From Blastopirellula marina (GTDB lineage Bacteria > Planctomycetota > Planctomycetia > Pirellulales > Pirellulaceae): a stretch of 64,000 nucleotides of DNA. This document shows, one piece after another, positions 1 through 8,609 of the stretch (position 1 is the stretch's first letter; each line of letters opens with the position of its first letter). Below the pieces are notes generated by a model, which was given only the letters and a program-made list of their open reading frames with translations, did no database searches and was not told where the DNA came from. The stretch is from the NCBI RefSeq assembly GCF_002967765.1, contig NZ_PUHY01000014.1, forward strand, positions 372,001 to 436,000, read 5' to 3'. Both the position numbers and the translations under genes were made by a program.

Positions 1-1
1 C

Positions 2-436
2 TACAGCGACACGGCCTATCCTCTGTTCTATCCCGATACAGCGGACGAGATGATCGACGCCACCGGCGAGAACAAAGAGAAAGTTCGCGAGTGGCTCAAG
101 ACGATCCACATCTGCAATTTCACCAATGGCCGAGAGGCGATTCGGTTAGCGCTGGAGATGAAGCCTGACTTGATCTATATCTTAGGCGACGGCGGTTTTA
201 CGGACGCGGCCGATTACGCGTTGATCTCGACGCCAACGCCGGGGGTTACTATCTACACGTTGGGTATGCACGTAAAAGCCTCGGACGCGCGGCGATTTGC
301 CGCGATTGCTGAGAAACATGGCGGTTCGTACCGGGACGTCGGCATCACGCCGCAAGGTGTGGAACAACTGCGAAGAAACGGTCCGATCCCGAATCATAAG
401 AGGCGAGAAGGGATCTGGGGCATTAAATTGCCGTAG
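2..436 (+). CDS. von Willebrand factor A domain protein, C-terminal part (5' truncated by window edge)
   Basis: The frame is open from base 2 and ends at the TAG at 434-436, so only the last ~144 residues are in the window. The visible part has the second half of a vWA fold: a segment with FTNGREAIRLALEMKPD followed by the strand and loop LIYILGDGGFTDAAD, then a strand TIYTLGMHV and a helix ending in AAIAEKHGGSYRDV. This resembles the C-terminal vWA domains seen in many secreted or membrane planctomycete proteins. The N-terminal MIDAS residues lie outside the window, so metal binding cannot be judged. The internal ATG at 50 is a codon inside the domain, not the start. The gene converges with the TPR gene with one base between stop codons. 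Confidence 0.75.
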   Translation, partial: YSDTAYPLFYPDTADEMIDATGENKEKVREWLKTIHICNFTNGREAIRLALEMKPDLIYILGDGGFTDAADYALISTPTPGVTIYTLGMHVKASDARRFAAIAEKHGGSYRDVGITPQGVEQLRRNGPIPNHKRREGIWGIKLP

Positions 437-437
437 C

Positions 438-3152
438 TTAAGACGGCTCGATTTCCTTCAGCAATGCCTCGGCTTCGCGGATGTCTTGCGGTGGCAGCTT
501 CTCTAGCTCAAGCGCGGCTTGTAATGCCTGCTTCGCTTCGGCTGGCTTGCCTTGTCGCAATAAGACTTCTCCTTGATGGCGTAACCCAACGGCGTGCTGC
601 TCGGAATTCGCGTCGGCGATATCGATTCCCTTTTGGAAATCGGCGAGTGCTTCGTTCCACTTCTGCATCACTTTGTAGGTGATTCCGCGATATAGGTAGA
701 CTTCGGACTGCTCCTCAGCATCCTCGTATTCGAGTGTAAGTGTCTTTTCATGCTGGGATATCGCTTCGTCAAATCGCCCCAGGTAAGCCAGGGCCACTCC
801 GTAATAGAAGAACGATTCCGCATAATCGCTGTCTTCGATGTGCTCTTCGGCGAGCGCGATTTCGGTCGACTCGATTACTTTCTCGAACTGTCTGAGATGG
901 TAGTAGCAAGTCGCAATGTTACAGTGACACCGAGCGAACCAACCGTCAGGGCCTTGGTTGTGCTCAAGAGCAACACCGAAGCGGGCGATCGCCTCCTTGA
1001 AGCGATGCTGCCGTTGGTAGTCGATCGCCGAATTGATGATCGTTTTTGCCTTGAGAATCGGGTCGGCCGCTTCATGGGCGATCACCTTTTGGTAGGTCGC
1101 CTCCGAGTTCTCGTAGTCCTTGGCCTTACCGTAGGTATGCGCGAGGGAGTAGAGGTAGTCCGCCTCGTCCTCGCCAACAACATCCTCGCGGGCGACAAGC
1201 TGCTGGTACTCGGCGATCGCCAAGTCGTAACGTTCAAGGCGATCGTGTGAGATCGCGTGGGCGTACATTGCCAGGATAATGTAAGCCGTCGAAGCCTCCT
1301 CCGAGTTCAACACTTGGGAGTAATATTGCTGGGCCTGTTCGTACTTCTTCAACGCGTAATAGGCATTACCCAACGCGTAGGTTGATTCGGCGATCGTTTC
1401 TCCATCGATCCCCTCGACGGTCATTGCTGCCTCGTAGTCGGCGATCGCGGCGTCGTATTGACCCAGGTCACTGTAGATCGAAGCTCGCTCCTCGTGCAGA
1501 CTGTTTCGCATGTAGGGAGAGATCTCGTCGAAGGCTAACCCGCGAGTGTAGGCATCGATGGCCGCGTCCCAGTCTTTCTCCCGGACGTGTGCCTGGCCTT
1601 CGAACCAGCAGATACGTGCGCGGTGGTTGTTCGGAATATCTTCCGCCTCGGCGGCCCGCTTCAGGTACGTGAGCGCTGTAGAAGCCTCACCTTGTTGTAA
1701 ACAAATCTCGCCGTAGCAAGTCAGGGAATAGGCACGCTGCCAGTCGCTCGCTTCGGCGTCGGTGAATACCTTTTCAAAATCAGCTTGAGCTTCATCGAGT
1801 AGATTCAGTCGATTTCGATTAATCCCGCGACGATTCAAGGCGTTCAGCCGCATTCCGTTCGAGATGTCCGATATCTCCAGCAGCTTGGTTTGCGTCTCGA
1901 TTGCCTCTTCCAAATTGTCGGAGTCAGCCAGGGCCAGTGATTTGTACCACAGGGCATCCGGCACCAAGATACTTGCCGAGGCTTCTGGGAGGTCGTCCAT
2001 GGCCAAGACGGCATCGAAGTCTTCGATTGCTTCGGCATAGCGTCCAGCCATAGCCAGGGTCGAACCTCGATCGACCAGGGCATCGCCGCGCTGATACGGG
2101 GTAAGCACCTCGCATGCCAGCACGATGGCAAAGTCCTCCAAGGCTTCCTCGAATTGTTCGCGCTGTTTGAGGGAATAACCACGTCGCGCGCGGGCTCGAA
2201 TTTTGAACAGCTCAACCCGCGGATCAAGCGGGTCGTATCGCAGATCGATCAGCTTGGTTAAGTCGGCCAGTTCTTCGTCGATGCGATCCCAACGACCAAA
2301 TACGCAAGCGCGTTCAAACAGGGCCCGGGCCATCGTCCATGGATCGAGCCCTTCCATTCGCAAAATCGCTGAGAAATCACGGACGGCTTCATCCAAGCGA
2401 TCGACATGGTTGTAGAGATGCCCCCGCCAATAGTACGCTTCCGAGCGATCGAAGTTGTTTGCCTCCGGCATGCGGATGATGGTGGTATAATTGAGGATCG
2501 CATCTTCTGGCCGATCCATGCGATCGAGTGCCACCGAGTACGAATGCAACGCTTCGATCCGCTGGGCATGCGGGACGTCGTCTTGGGAAAGGAGCCAAGT
2601 TAAAAGTTGCTCGGTCTCCTCGAAACGCGACTGCGAATTGAATGCACGAGCGAGGCGGATCTTGGCGTCGTACCGAACGTGTTCCGGCGCACCTTGCACC
2701 TCGTAGGCGGCGTTGTAGTGGACGGCTTCGTTTTCGGCATCTTCTAACTCGCCATAACTGTAGCCGAGCTGGATATGAGCACGGGCCACCAGTTCGGCAG
2801 GTGCCGCGGATAGCTGTGTTAACGCGAGCAAATCGTCTCGTTCTCGCGCCAAGTCCTGAAGATTCCAAAACGCGCGTGCTCGATTGTAAAGCGTCTCGGC
2901 GTGTTCCTCTTCTGATTCCTGGCCGGATTCGATCAGCGCCGTAAAATCCGCGACGGCTAAATCGTTCTTATCAGCGATCAGATAAGCATAGCCGCGGTCG
3001 AACAACGCCAGATTTCGCGCTTTCGCGTCGATATCAGGATCGGCGAGAATCTTGGTTTGCTTCTCAATTTCCCCTTCTTGAGATTGCGTTTGGTGAAAAT
3101 TAATCGCCAAGTCGGCCAGAGCGCCGAGCCCTTTTCTTGCAGGTCGATCCAT
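438..3152 (-). CDS. Large tetratricopeptide repeat protein (904 aa)
   Basis: The whole protein is made of about 20 degenerate 34-residue tetratricopeptide repeats. Typical units are AYYWRGHLYNHVDRLDEA and ALGNAYYALKKYEQAQQYY, with the small-residue, aromatic and proline-edge positions of TPRs. There is no signal peptide or membrane segment, so it is probably cytoplasmic and acts as a protein-protein scaffold; partners cannot be named. It starts at the ATG at 3150-3152 (MDRPARKGLGALADLAINFHQ) and ends in an acidic helix after KLPPQDIREAEALLKEIEPS. The acidic composition is typical of TPR superhelices. It stands alone: the upstream neighbour ends 127 bases away and the downstream gene is convergent. 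Confidence 0.85.
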   Translation of the reverse strand: MDRPARKGLGALADLAINFHQTQSQEGEIEKQTKILADPDIDAKARNLALFDRGYAYLIADKNDLAVADFTALIESGQESEEEHAETLYNRARAFWNLQDLARERDDLLALTQLSAAPAELVARAHIQLGYSYGELEDAENEAVHYNAAYEVQGAPEHVRYDAKIRLARAFNSQSRFEETEQLLTWLLSQDDVPHAQRIEALHSYSVALDRMDRPEDAILNYTTIIRMPEANNFDRSEAYYWRGHLYNHVDRLDEAVRDFSAILRMEGLDPWTMARALFERACVFGRWDRIDEELADLTKLIDLRYDPLDPRVELFKIRARARRGYSLKQREQFEEALEDFAIVLACEVLTPYQRGDALVDRGSTLAMAGRYAEAIEDFDAVLAMDDLPEASASILVPDALWYKSLALADSDNLEEAIETQTKLLEISDISNGMRLNALNRRGINRNRLNLLDEAQADFEKVFTDAEASDWQRAYSLTCYGEICLQQGEASTALTYLKRAAEAEDIPNNHRARICWFEGQAHVREKDWDAAIDAYTRGLAFDEISPYMRNSLHEERASIYSDLGQYDAAIADYEAAMTVEGIDGETIAESTYALGNAYYALKKYEQAQQYYSQVLNSEEASTAYIILAMYAHAISHDRLERYDLAIAEYQQLVAREDVVGEDEADYLYSLAHTYGKAKDYENSEATYQKVIAHEAADPILKAKTIINSAIDYQRQHRFKEAIARFGVALEHNQGPDGWFARCHCNIATCYYHLRQFEKVIESTEIALAEEHIEDSDYAESFFYYGVALAYLGRFDEAISQHEKTLTLEYEDAEEQSEVYLYRGITYKVMQKWNEALADFQKGIDIADANSEQHAVGLRHQGEVLLRQGKPAEAKQALQAALELEKLPPQDIREAEALLKEIEPS

Positions 3153-3279
3153 GAGTGCACATCAATTTAGGTCTAAGGTACTAGCGAGTTCCGCTCGCAG
3201 GGGGGTGATCGGACCGATTATAGACCGAGTGGAAACTTCGACTCTAGGCAAGGCTAGGAAAAAAAGTTGCCTAGTCGCG

Positions 3280-5577
3280 TTATGGAGCGAACTGATGTTG
3301 CAAATGTTCGCAGCTGATCACCTTTTCGATTAGATCTTGCGGTACGTAGAAATAATGATTCGACGCTTCGTAACCAATACGTGAATCCGCAGCGACAACC
3401 GGGTAGAGGCGAACCGCTGACTCGATCTCTTGCGATAATTCTCGTTGCACTTTTTCCTGCCACTGCTGTTTCTCCTCCGGCGTTGTGGCGTTGGCCAACT
3501 TGTCGCGAGCAAGGATGTAGCGGGCTTGTTGGGCGACACTGGCAAAATGCAACTGCGCCGCGCGGGCCACGCTTAAGTCATCGGCGGCAAAACCTTGTTT
3601 ATCGGCCGGAGCAGCCTTCGCGGCGGCTTCCAAGTGGAAGCATCCTTGTGCAAAGCCATCGGCGATCTTCTGAAACTGCGCTGCGTAAACTTCGGGCGGG
3701 AAAGGTGAACTCCAACGATTCAGCCCGTCGTAGGGGAAGCAGACCATGCCGGGAGAATAACCGGTCGGCTTGGCGTACAGCAGATTCGCTGGGCCAATAT
3801 GTTGCGGACCGGTATACATGCCAGAACTGCTGTACGGGTACTCGGCGTAACCATCGCTGAAGTGTTGCCAGGCTTGCTTCGCCTCGGCGGCGCCTGCTTC
3901 GCCGTAGGTGCTTTTCGCCAGCATATCTAGTGCTTGATCGACGGTCAGGCCGGGGTTTTCGGCGAATAGGCGGGCCAACTCCAAGTTGGGTGAAGGGTAA
4001 CCACCCAGCGACCAGCTGAGCATTTGCCCGTCGAGGTTCGCTTCAGCGAGGTTTGCATTATGCTGCGCGATCAGGTTCATCACGGGCACGTACGGTACGG
4101 CGGCGATTTCCCACGTGATGTTGAACTGCACTTTGGCCAGCGTATGTAATCCATGCTGCTGCGCAACTTGCCAATGCTTCGTCGCGCGGGGGCCAGGACC
4201 GACGGCGGAAATCGAGTATTCACCGATCACCGCTTTCACGCCGCCCCGTTCGATTGGCAGTTTCCACTCGCTGACCGACATCAACCAAATGGACTTGGGC
4301 AATTTAGCCACGGTATCACTGGCATCGCCATGCCGCGCCCATCCCCAGTCCCAGGCGATTACTTTGGCATCGGGTGCCGAGCGATGAACACCTTCCGCGA
4401 TCGCTTCGTTGATTTCGACCAGAATGTCCGAGGGGGCACGGTCTTTACAATGGACGCAAGCTGATTGCGTGAACTTCGAACTGCAGTTGGTTAAATTCTC
4501 GGAGGCGGTAATCGTGAACACACCTCCCAGATTCGGCACACGCTCGAAGATGTAGGCAAGGCTATCACTGACCCATCCTCGAACTTTCGGATGACTGGTG
4601 CACATCGCGAAGTAGGGAACCGGCGAGCCTGGATCAGGCACACCTTTCATCGCTGGGCGGTTCGCAAAGAACGATTCCGGCATTGCACGCGGTTCGTTCA
4701 TGTAAAGATAGACGTCGATTCCGTACTTCTTGGCACGCTCGACCATTTTCTCAAGGTTCTTCAAGCGTTCGCGATGCCCCTCGCCGAACTCCGGGAAGTC
4801 AGCCGAAGGGGGAGCCAGATCTCGCAGCACGACGTGCAGCCAAACTCCGTTTACACCACGTTGTTGCAGGCGAGCCAACAACCCATCGGGAAATGGATCG
4901 AGCTTTGGATCACTCAGCGGATCGCCGAACATCGCGAAGTACGAGTAGATAAATCTTGGATGCTCGGGATCGTACTTCGGAGGCGGGCTTTTCTCCGAAG
5001 CGGGATCGATCTGGCTCAACTCCTCGATGAAATGAAACCGCTGCTCTTCTGGTTGCTTGAGCTGTTCGCCGAAGTATCGGTCAACGGTTTGCTTGATCTC
5101 GGCGGCGCGCGCTTTGGCCGTGGAAGTGGGTTCGGTGTAGCGAACCGGCGGGCAATTGGGTTTCATGTTGCCGAGCTTGATCAACAGAAAGTCATCCTCG
5201 CGGAGGCGATGCGCGAATTGTTCTTCGTCGATTTGCAGCAGCTTGAGAAGCTGTTCATACGGCAGCAAGTGCCAGTTGCGGCGGACCAGAGTAATGTAAC
5301 CACGCGATTCCATTTCGGACGCGACCTGCGGATCGGCTGGCAGGCCCATCGACGTAGCGATCTGCTGGATATTCTCAGGCGTTGTCTCTAGGACATCGGC
5401 GAGACGCTCCGCCGAGACGAGGCTCCAGTTCCGCCAGACCACCGCGTGCAGCGCATCGGGGAAATGATCAATAGGGACCGGCGGCTTGCTGGAAACAACT
5501 GGCAGACCATCCGCATGGACCGGACCAAATGCCAGGAAGCAGCCAAGCAGCAATAGAACGATTCGCGTGTGCGTCAT
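3280..5577 (-). CDS. Secreted protein with a glycosidase-like barrel, unknown substrate (765 aa)
   Basis: I chose the ATG at 5575-5577 because it opens a clear signal peptide (MTHTRIVLLLLGCFLAFGPVHA); upstream in-frame codons read as untranslated leader. The mature protein has a central region that looks like a TIM barrel of a glycoside hydrolase: HVVLRDLAPPSADFPEFG, then LKNLEKMVERAKKYGIDVYLYMNEP, then GGVFTITASENLTNCSS, CVHCKDR and KVIAWDWGW. The order of barrel strands with Glu/Asp at strand ends and the paired Cys motif recalls uncharacterised glycosidase-like families (GH20- or DUF4838-like). The C-terminal third is helical. Export to the periplasm or outside is expected. I cannot name a substrate. 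It is divergent from the glycerophosphodiesterase gene with a 262-base gap. Confidence 0.6.
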   Translation of the reverse strand: MTHTRIVLLLLGCFLAFGPVHADGLPVVSSKPPVPIDHFPDALHAVVWRNWSLVSAERLADVLETTPENIQQIATSMGLPADPQVASEMESRGYITLVRRNWHLLPYEQLLKLLQIDEEQFAHRLREDDFLLIKLGNMKPNCPPVRYTEPTSTAKARAAEIKQTVDRYFGEQLKQPEEQRFHFIEELSQIDPASEKSPPPKYDPEHPRFIYSYFAMFGDPLSDPKLDPFPDGLLARLQQRGVNGVWLHVVLRDLAPPSADFPEFGEGHRERLKNLEKMVERAKKYGIDVYLYMNEPRAMPESFFANRPAMKGVPDPGSPVPYFAMCTSHPKVRGWVSDSLAYIFERVPNLGGVFTITASENLTNCSSKFTQSACVHCKDRAPSDILVEINEAIAEGVHRSAPDAKVIAWDWGWARHGDASDTVAKLPKSIWLMSVSEWKLPIERGGVKAVIGEYSISAVGPGPRATKHWQVAQQHGLHTLAKVQFNITWEIAAVPYVPVMNLIAQHNANLAEANLDGQMLSWSLGGYPSPNLELARLFAENPGLTVDQALDMLAKSTYGEAGAAEAKQAWQHFSDGYAEYPYSSSGMYTGPQHIGPANLLYAKPTGYSPGMVCFPYDGLNRWSSPFPPEVYAAQFQKIADGFAQGCFHLEAAAKAAPADKQGFAADDLSVARAAQLHFASVAQQARYILARDKLANATTPEEKQQWQEKVQRELSQEIESAVRLYPVVAADSRIGYEASNHYFYVPQDLIEKVISCEHLQHQFAP

Positions 5578-5839
5578 GGTGTGAACTTTATGGGAGGGAA
5601 GTGAATCTGGCGGGTGGCCTATCTTCCCGTGAATTGCGCAGTAAGTCAACGTTTTGCCACTTACGGAGGGAAGCCACAATCGCATGGCACTCGTACTTGT
5701 GTGAAGTTTTCGCGCCGCTTTGAGGAAGCGAACTGTGAACTGAGTTTCGAACGTCCTTGCTGGTTGACGCCGCACGGGCGGCTACCTAGAAAGAGACACA
5801 TCCAATACCTACAACTTCAATCTTCGGATTAGGCGTAAC

Positions 5840-6718
5840 ATGATCCAGCGACGTTGGTTCCTTGGCGCAGTTTTCAGTTTAGTTGCTGTTTCCTTCGTTT
5901 CCGCCGAGGAAAAGCCGTTTCACATTCAAGCCCATCGCGGGGCTGGGATCGCCAAGCCAGAGAACACCCTGGAAGCATTTGAGTACACCTGGAGCATCGG
6001 AGTCACGCCAGAAGCTGACTTGCGAACGACTTCGGATGGCGAAATCGTGTGCTTCCACGATGCGAACCTGGCCCGCGTGGTCAGCAATGTGAGCGATGCG
6101 GAAAAGAAGGCGTCCGTCGAGAAGCTGCCAGCGGAAGATGTGTTGCAACTGGAAGTGGGCTCGTTCCGCGGCAAGGAGTTCGCAGGTCAGAAGGTACCGA
6201 CGCTCGAGTCGATTTTTGCTGCCATGAAGGGTCGGCCTGAGCGGCTGCTGTATCTTGATATCAAGACGGCCGATCAAGATCAGTTGGTACAGCTGATCGA
6301 CAAGTACGGCGTCACATCGCAGGTGATTTACACCACGACGCATCCCGAATTGATTCGAGAGTGGAAGAAGCGTGTGCCTGGCTCGCTGACACTGCTTTGG
6401 AACGGGGGAAGCGAAGAGAGCTTGACCAAGAAGTTGGCCGATGTGCGGGCTGCTGACTTCGAAGGTATCACGCACCTGCAAATTCACGTGCGGGTGGGCG
6501 ATTTGAACAGCGAAGATCCTTTCACTCCCTCCACCAAGTTCCTGAAGCAGGTTGGTCAGGAACTGAAGGAGAAAGGCATTGTGTTTCAGGTGCTGCCCTG
6601 GGAATGCCAGGACCAAGCGGCATATGGGCGACTCTTGGAACTGGGCGTCGAGTCATTTGCGACCGATTATCCGGAAGTTACCGTCGCCGCCGTGAAAGAG
6701 TTCCGCGGCAAACAGTGA
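5840..6718 (+). CDS. Secreted glycerophosphodiester phosphodiesterase family protein
   Basis: This 292-aa protein belongs to the GDPD family, which cleaves glycerophosphodiesters to sn-glycerol 3-phosphate and an alcohol. A signal peptide (MIQRRWFLGAVFSLVAVSFVSA) opens it. The family signature follows: IQAHRGAG and KPENTLEAF near residues 30-47, then TPEADLRTTSDGEIVCFHD near 55-75, which together supply the catalytic His pair and the metal-binding Glu/Asp. Later blocks LLYLDIKT and the C-terminal SFATDYPE also match the family. The length is normal for a single-domain bacterial GDPD. It is read convergently with the SGNH hydrolase, with no base between the two stop codons. The role may be phosphate or glycerol scavenging from lipid headgroups; this is inferred. 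Confidence 0.88.
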   Translation: MIQRRWFLGAVFSLVAVSFVSAEEKPFHIQAHRGAGIAKPENTLEAFEYTWSIGVTPEADLRTTSDGEIVCFHDANLARVVSNVSDAEKKASVEKLPAEDVLQLEVGSFRGKEFAGQKVPTLESIFAAMKGRPERLLYLDIKTADQDQLVQLIDKYGVTSQVIYTTTHPELIREWKKRVPGSLTLLWNGGSEESLTKKLADVRAADFEGITHLQIHVRVGDLNSEDPFTPSTKFLKQVGQELKEKGIVFQVLPWECQDQAAYGRLLELGVESFATDYPEVTVAAVKEFRGKQ

Positions 6719-7444
6719 CTACTTCGACGACTTCTTGGTAAGCGCCTTCTCGATCACAGCGCTTACCTGATCGGCAAGGGCTTGCGAACCTTTGTCGGTA
6801 AAGTGAACATTCTTCGGCCGCTGCAGTTCGGCCAGACGCGGCTCGCAGAACGCGAACAAATCGTCGACATCGATGTTGTGTGCCTGCATGATCTTTAGGG
6901 CGGCGGCATTGTACTTCGGCGGCGATTCTGGCTCGCGCAGTACGCCACTGGTTCCTTCGGGAACGGGCGTCGTGGTGGCGAAGATGAGTGTCGCCCCGGT
7001 CGCTTCCAGCTTCTTGACGATCTGTTCTAAGTTGGCAGCGTATTGTTCGACATTTGCCTGAACGGGATCGTCGGCGTTTTTCGAGACTTTATTCCCACCC
7101 GGTTCGGTGACATGTTTCAAGTCGTGCAGTCCCCAGTTGAAGTGAATTACGTCCCATTTGCGATCGCCCAGCCAGCGATCGATGGACTCGACACCTTTCG
7201 TCGTGCCAGAACAATTCTCGGGCTTGGAGCCGTCGGCCGTGTGGGGGCGAAAGACGTTCGCCTTGCCTTCCAACGCCTTACGAACTTGTAGCGTGTAGCC
7301 GATCGAAATGGAATCGCCAAGGATCAACACGTTGGGGAGGGAAGGATCTGGATCAATCGCCCAAACCCCTTTCTTTTCTTCGGCCAGAGCAGGGGAGGAG
7401 GCGAACAAGACCAGAGCGGTGGCCGTCAACAGAAGCTTGTGCAT
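6719..7444 (-). CDS. Secreted SGNH/GDSL-type hydrolase
   Basis: The start at the ATG 7442-7444 gives a signal peptide (MHKLLLTATALVLFASSPALA); the frame is open further upstream, but that part is hydrophilic and overlaps the divergent VanZ gene. The mature 220 residues show the SGNH hydrolase blocks: NVLILGDSISIGY with the nucleophile Ser (block I), VIHFNWGLHDLKH (block III region, where Asn is followed by Trp-Gly) and NVHFTDKGSQALADQV (block V, where the usual D-x-x-H is replaced by V-x-F-T-D; the His is the one in NVHF). Such enzymes are esterases or carbohydrate deacetylases; planctomycete members often sit near polysaccharide genes. The exact substrate is unknown. Confidence 0.82.
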   Translation of the reverse strand: MHKLLLTATALVLFASSPALAEEKKGVWAIDPDPSLPNVLILGDSISIGYTLQVRKALEGKANVFRPHTADGSKPENCSGTTKGVESIDRWLGDRKWDVIHFNWGLHDLKHVTEPGGNKVSKNADDPVQANVEQYAANLEQIVKKLEATGATLIFATTTPVPEGTSGVLREPESPPKYNAAALKIMQAHNIDVDDLFAFCEPRLAELQRPKNVHFTDKGSQALADQVSAVIEKALTKKSSK

Positions 7445-7603
7445 GGGCTGTCTCGGAAGCAGTGTTGGTGGGAGAGTGAAAGGAGATGCTTCGATCTTAA
7501 ACGAACGCAACGAGGAATTCACGTCAAAAATCGTCGACTCGAAATCCAACAGGGTGTCCGTTTCGTCTCTGTCGGAAATGCACCGTAAGCCAAGGACGTG
7601 AGG

Positions 7604-8137
7604 ATGAAAGAAGCAGCAGAGCAGGCATCTAGCCAAGACCATGGTTCAAGTCGATTGGGCCGGTGGTGGTGGCTGGCGATTGCCGTGATCTGGGCCGCTT
7701 CGATCTTTGTGACCTCGTGCTACGTGATTCGGCCGCACGAGTTCTTCGCCCTGGTCGAGGATTGGGGGCTGATCGATACAGCGAAGATGGCAGAGTTTCG
7801 CATCTTTTGGGGAATCTGGTGGTTCACAATCGTCAAAGGCTGGCACTTCACCGAATTTGCCTTGCTAACGTTGTTCCTGGCTTGGGGAACCAAGGCATGT
7901 TTCCCCAAGTCGGGGCAGTGGAGCATTTTGGTGGCGATGCTACTTGGCTTCATGTATGCTGCAGGCGACGAGTGGCATCAGACGTTCATACCAGATCGTC
8001 ATGGTAACGTCACTGACGTGTTGATCGATTCGCTGGGCGTGCTGACGACGACCGTGATTCTGATTGTGAGATCACGAAGGAGATCTGCCGAGGAGGGAGC
8101 AGCGTCTTCGATCTCCCTGCCCAACCAGGTTAGATGA
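7604..8137 (+). CDS. VanZ-like family membrane protein
   Basis: A small integral membrane protein of about 177 aa with four hydrophobic segments: WWLAIAVIWAASIFVTSCYV, a segment around WHFTEFALLTLFLAW, WSILVAMLLGFMYAAG and VLIDSLGVLTTTVILIV. The VanZ-like signature DEWHQTFIPDRHGNVTDVLID lies between segments 3 and 4, including the H-F-x-E motif in segment 2. VanZ is linked to teicoplanin resistance, but most members have no known function, so no resistance claim is made. The frame allows a GTG at 7598, but AAGGA at 7592-7596 is spaced well for the ATG at 7604, so I prefer that start. It is divergent from the SGNH gene. Confidence 0.85.
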   Translation: MKEAAEQASSQDHGSSRLGRWWWLAIAVIWAASIFVTSCYVIRPHEFFALVEDWGLIDTAKMAEFRIFWGIWWFTIVKGWHFTEFALLTLFLAWGTKACFPKSGQWSILVAMLLGFMYAAGDEWHQTFIPDRHGNVTDVLIDSLGVLTTTVILIVRSRRRSAEEGAASSISLPNQVR

Positions 8138-8609
8138 TGAAAATTGGCTCAACGAAGGTTTGCCCAGAATTGTCTTTTTTGATGTCTGCTCACGCAAGCT
8201 GAACAAGAGCAAGCGTGTCGCCGAAAACTCTGGAGCTTCCGTTGGTCGCCCCTATTCGTTCGGCAATGCAAACCTCATCGAACATCGGCCGTCCGTATCT
8301 GTGCGAAGACTCACAAACCGTTGACGGGCCCCTTCATCTACAAGAGACTCCAGCGCCATTCACTAGCCGGTCGCCCGGGCATCGCTACTTTAAGGCCGTC
8401 ATGGATTCCAGAACAGGCAGTTGAGCTGTAAAGCGACCTTCCAACGAAGCGATGACTTAGACGGAACAGCTTTCGTTTAACAGACGAATGTAGTCCAAAT
8501 CGGCAGTTGGTCGGTCAGTGACGCCGCTGGGAATCGAACCCACTAAGAAGCTCCTTCGCTGCAGCGTTAACAGGAGAGACAACCTTGCCGGAATCAGGTT
8601 CGCGTGTGA
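8138..8609. other. Convergent intergenic gap with a tRNA T-arm-like relic
   Basis: These 472 bases separate two convergent genes. Short frames here have no convincing start, codon pattern or domain. The only recognisable element is near 8518-8541, which on the minus strand reads like the 3' part of a tRNA (listed separately). A weak imperfect hairpin (CACGC...GCGTG) sits near 8191-8217 without a T tract. Confidence 0.5.
8518..8541 (-). other. tRNA 3'-end-like fragment (T arm plus acceptor strand), probable relic
   Basis: On the minus strand the sequence contains TGGGTTCGATTCCCA, a 4-bp stem enclosing a canonical TTCGATT T loop, followed by CGGCGTC and an A that would be the 3' acceptor strand and discriminator base. 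No matching 5' acceptor strand (GACGCCG), D arm or paired anticodon arm is found in the ~90 bases before it, so an intact tRNA is excluded. It may be a decayed tRNA or the leftover end of an integration site; chance similarity remains possible. Confidence 0.3.

Noticed and set aside
8215-8424. 69-aa plus-strand frame in the convergent gap
   Set aside because: No ribosome site, no domain, composition unlike neighbouring genes.
8518-8600. Full tRNA gene on the minus strand
   Set aside because: Only T arm and acceptor 3' strand are recognisable; a CTGTTAA anticodon-loop-like word lacks a paired stem and correct spacing.
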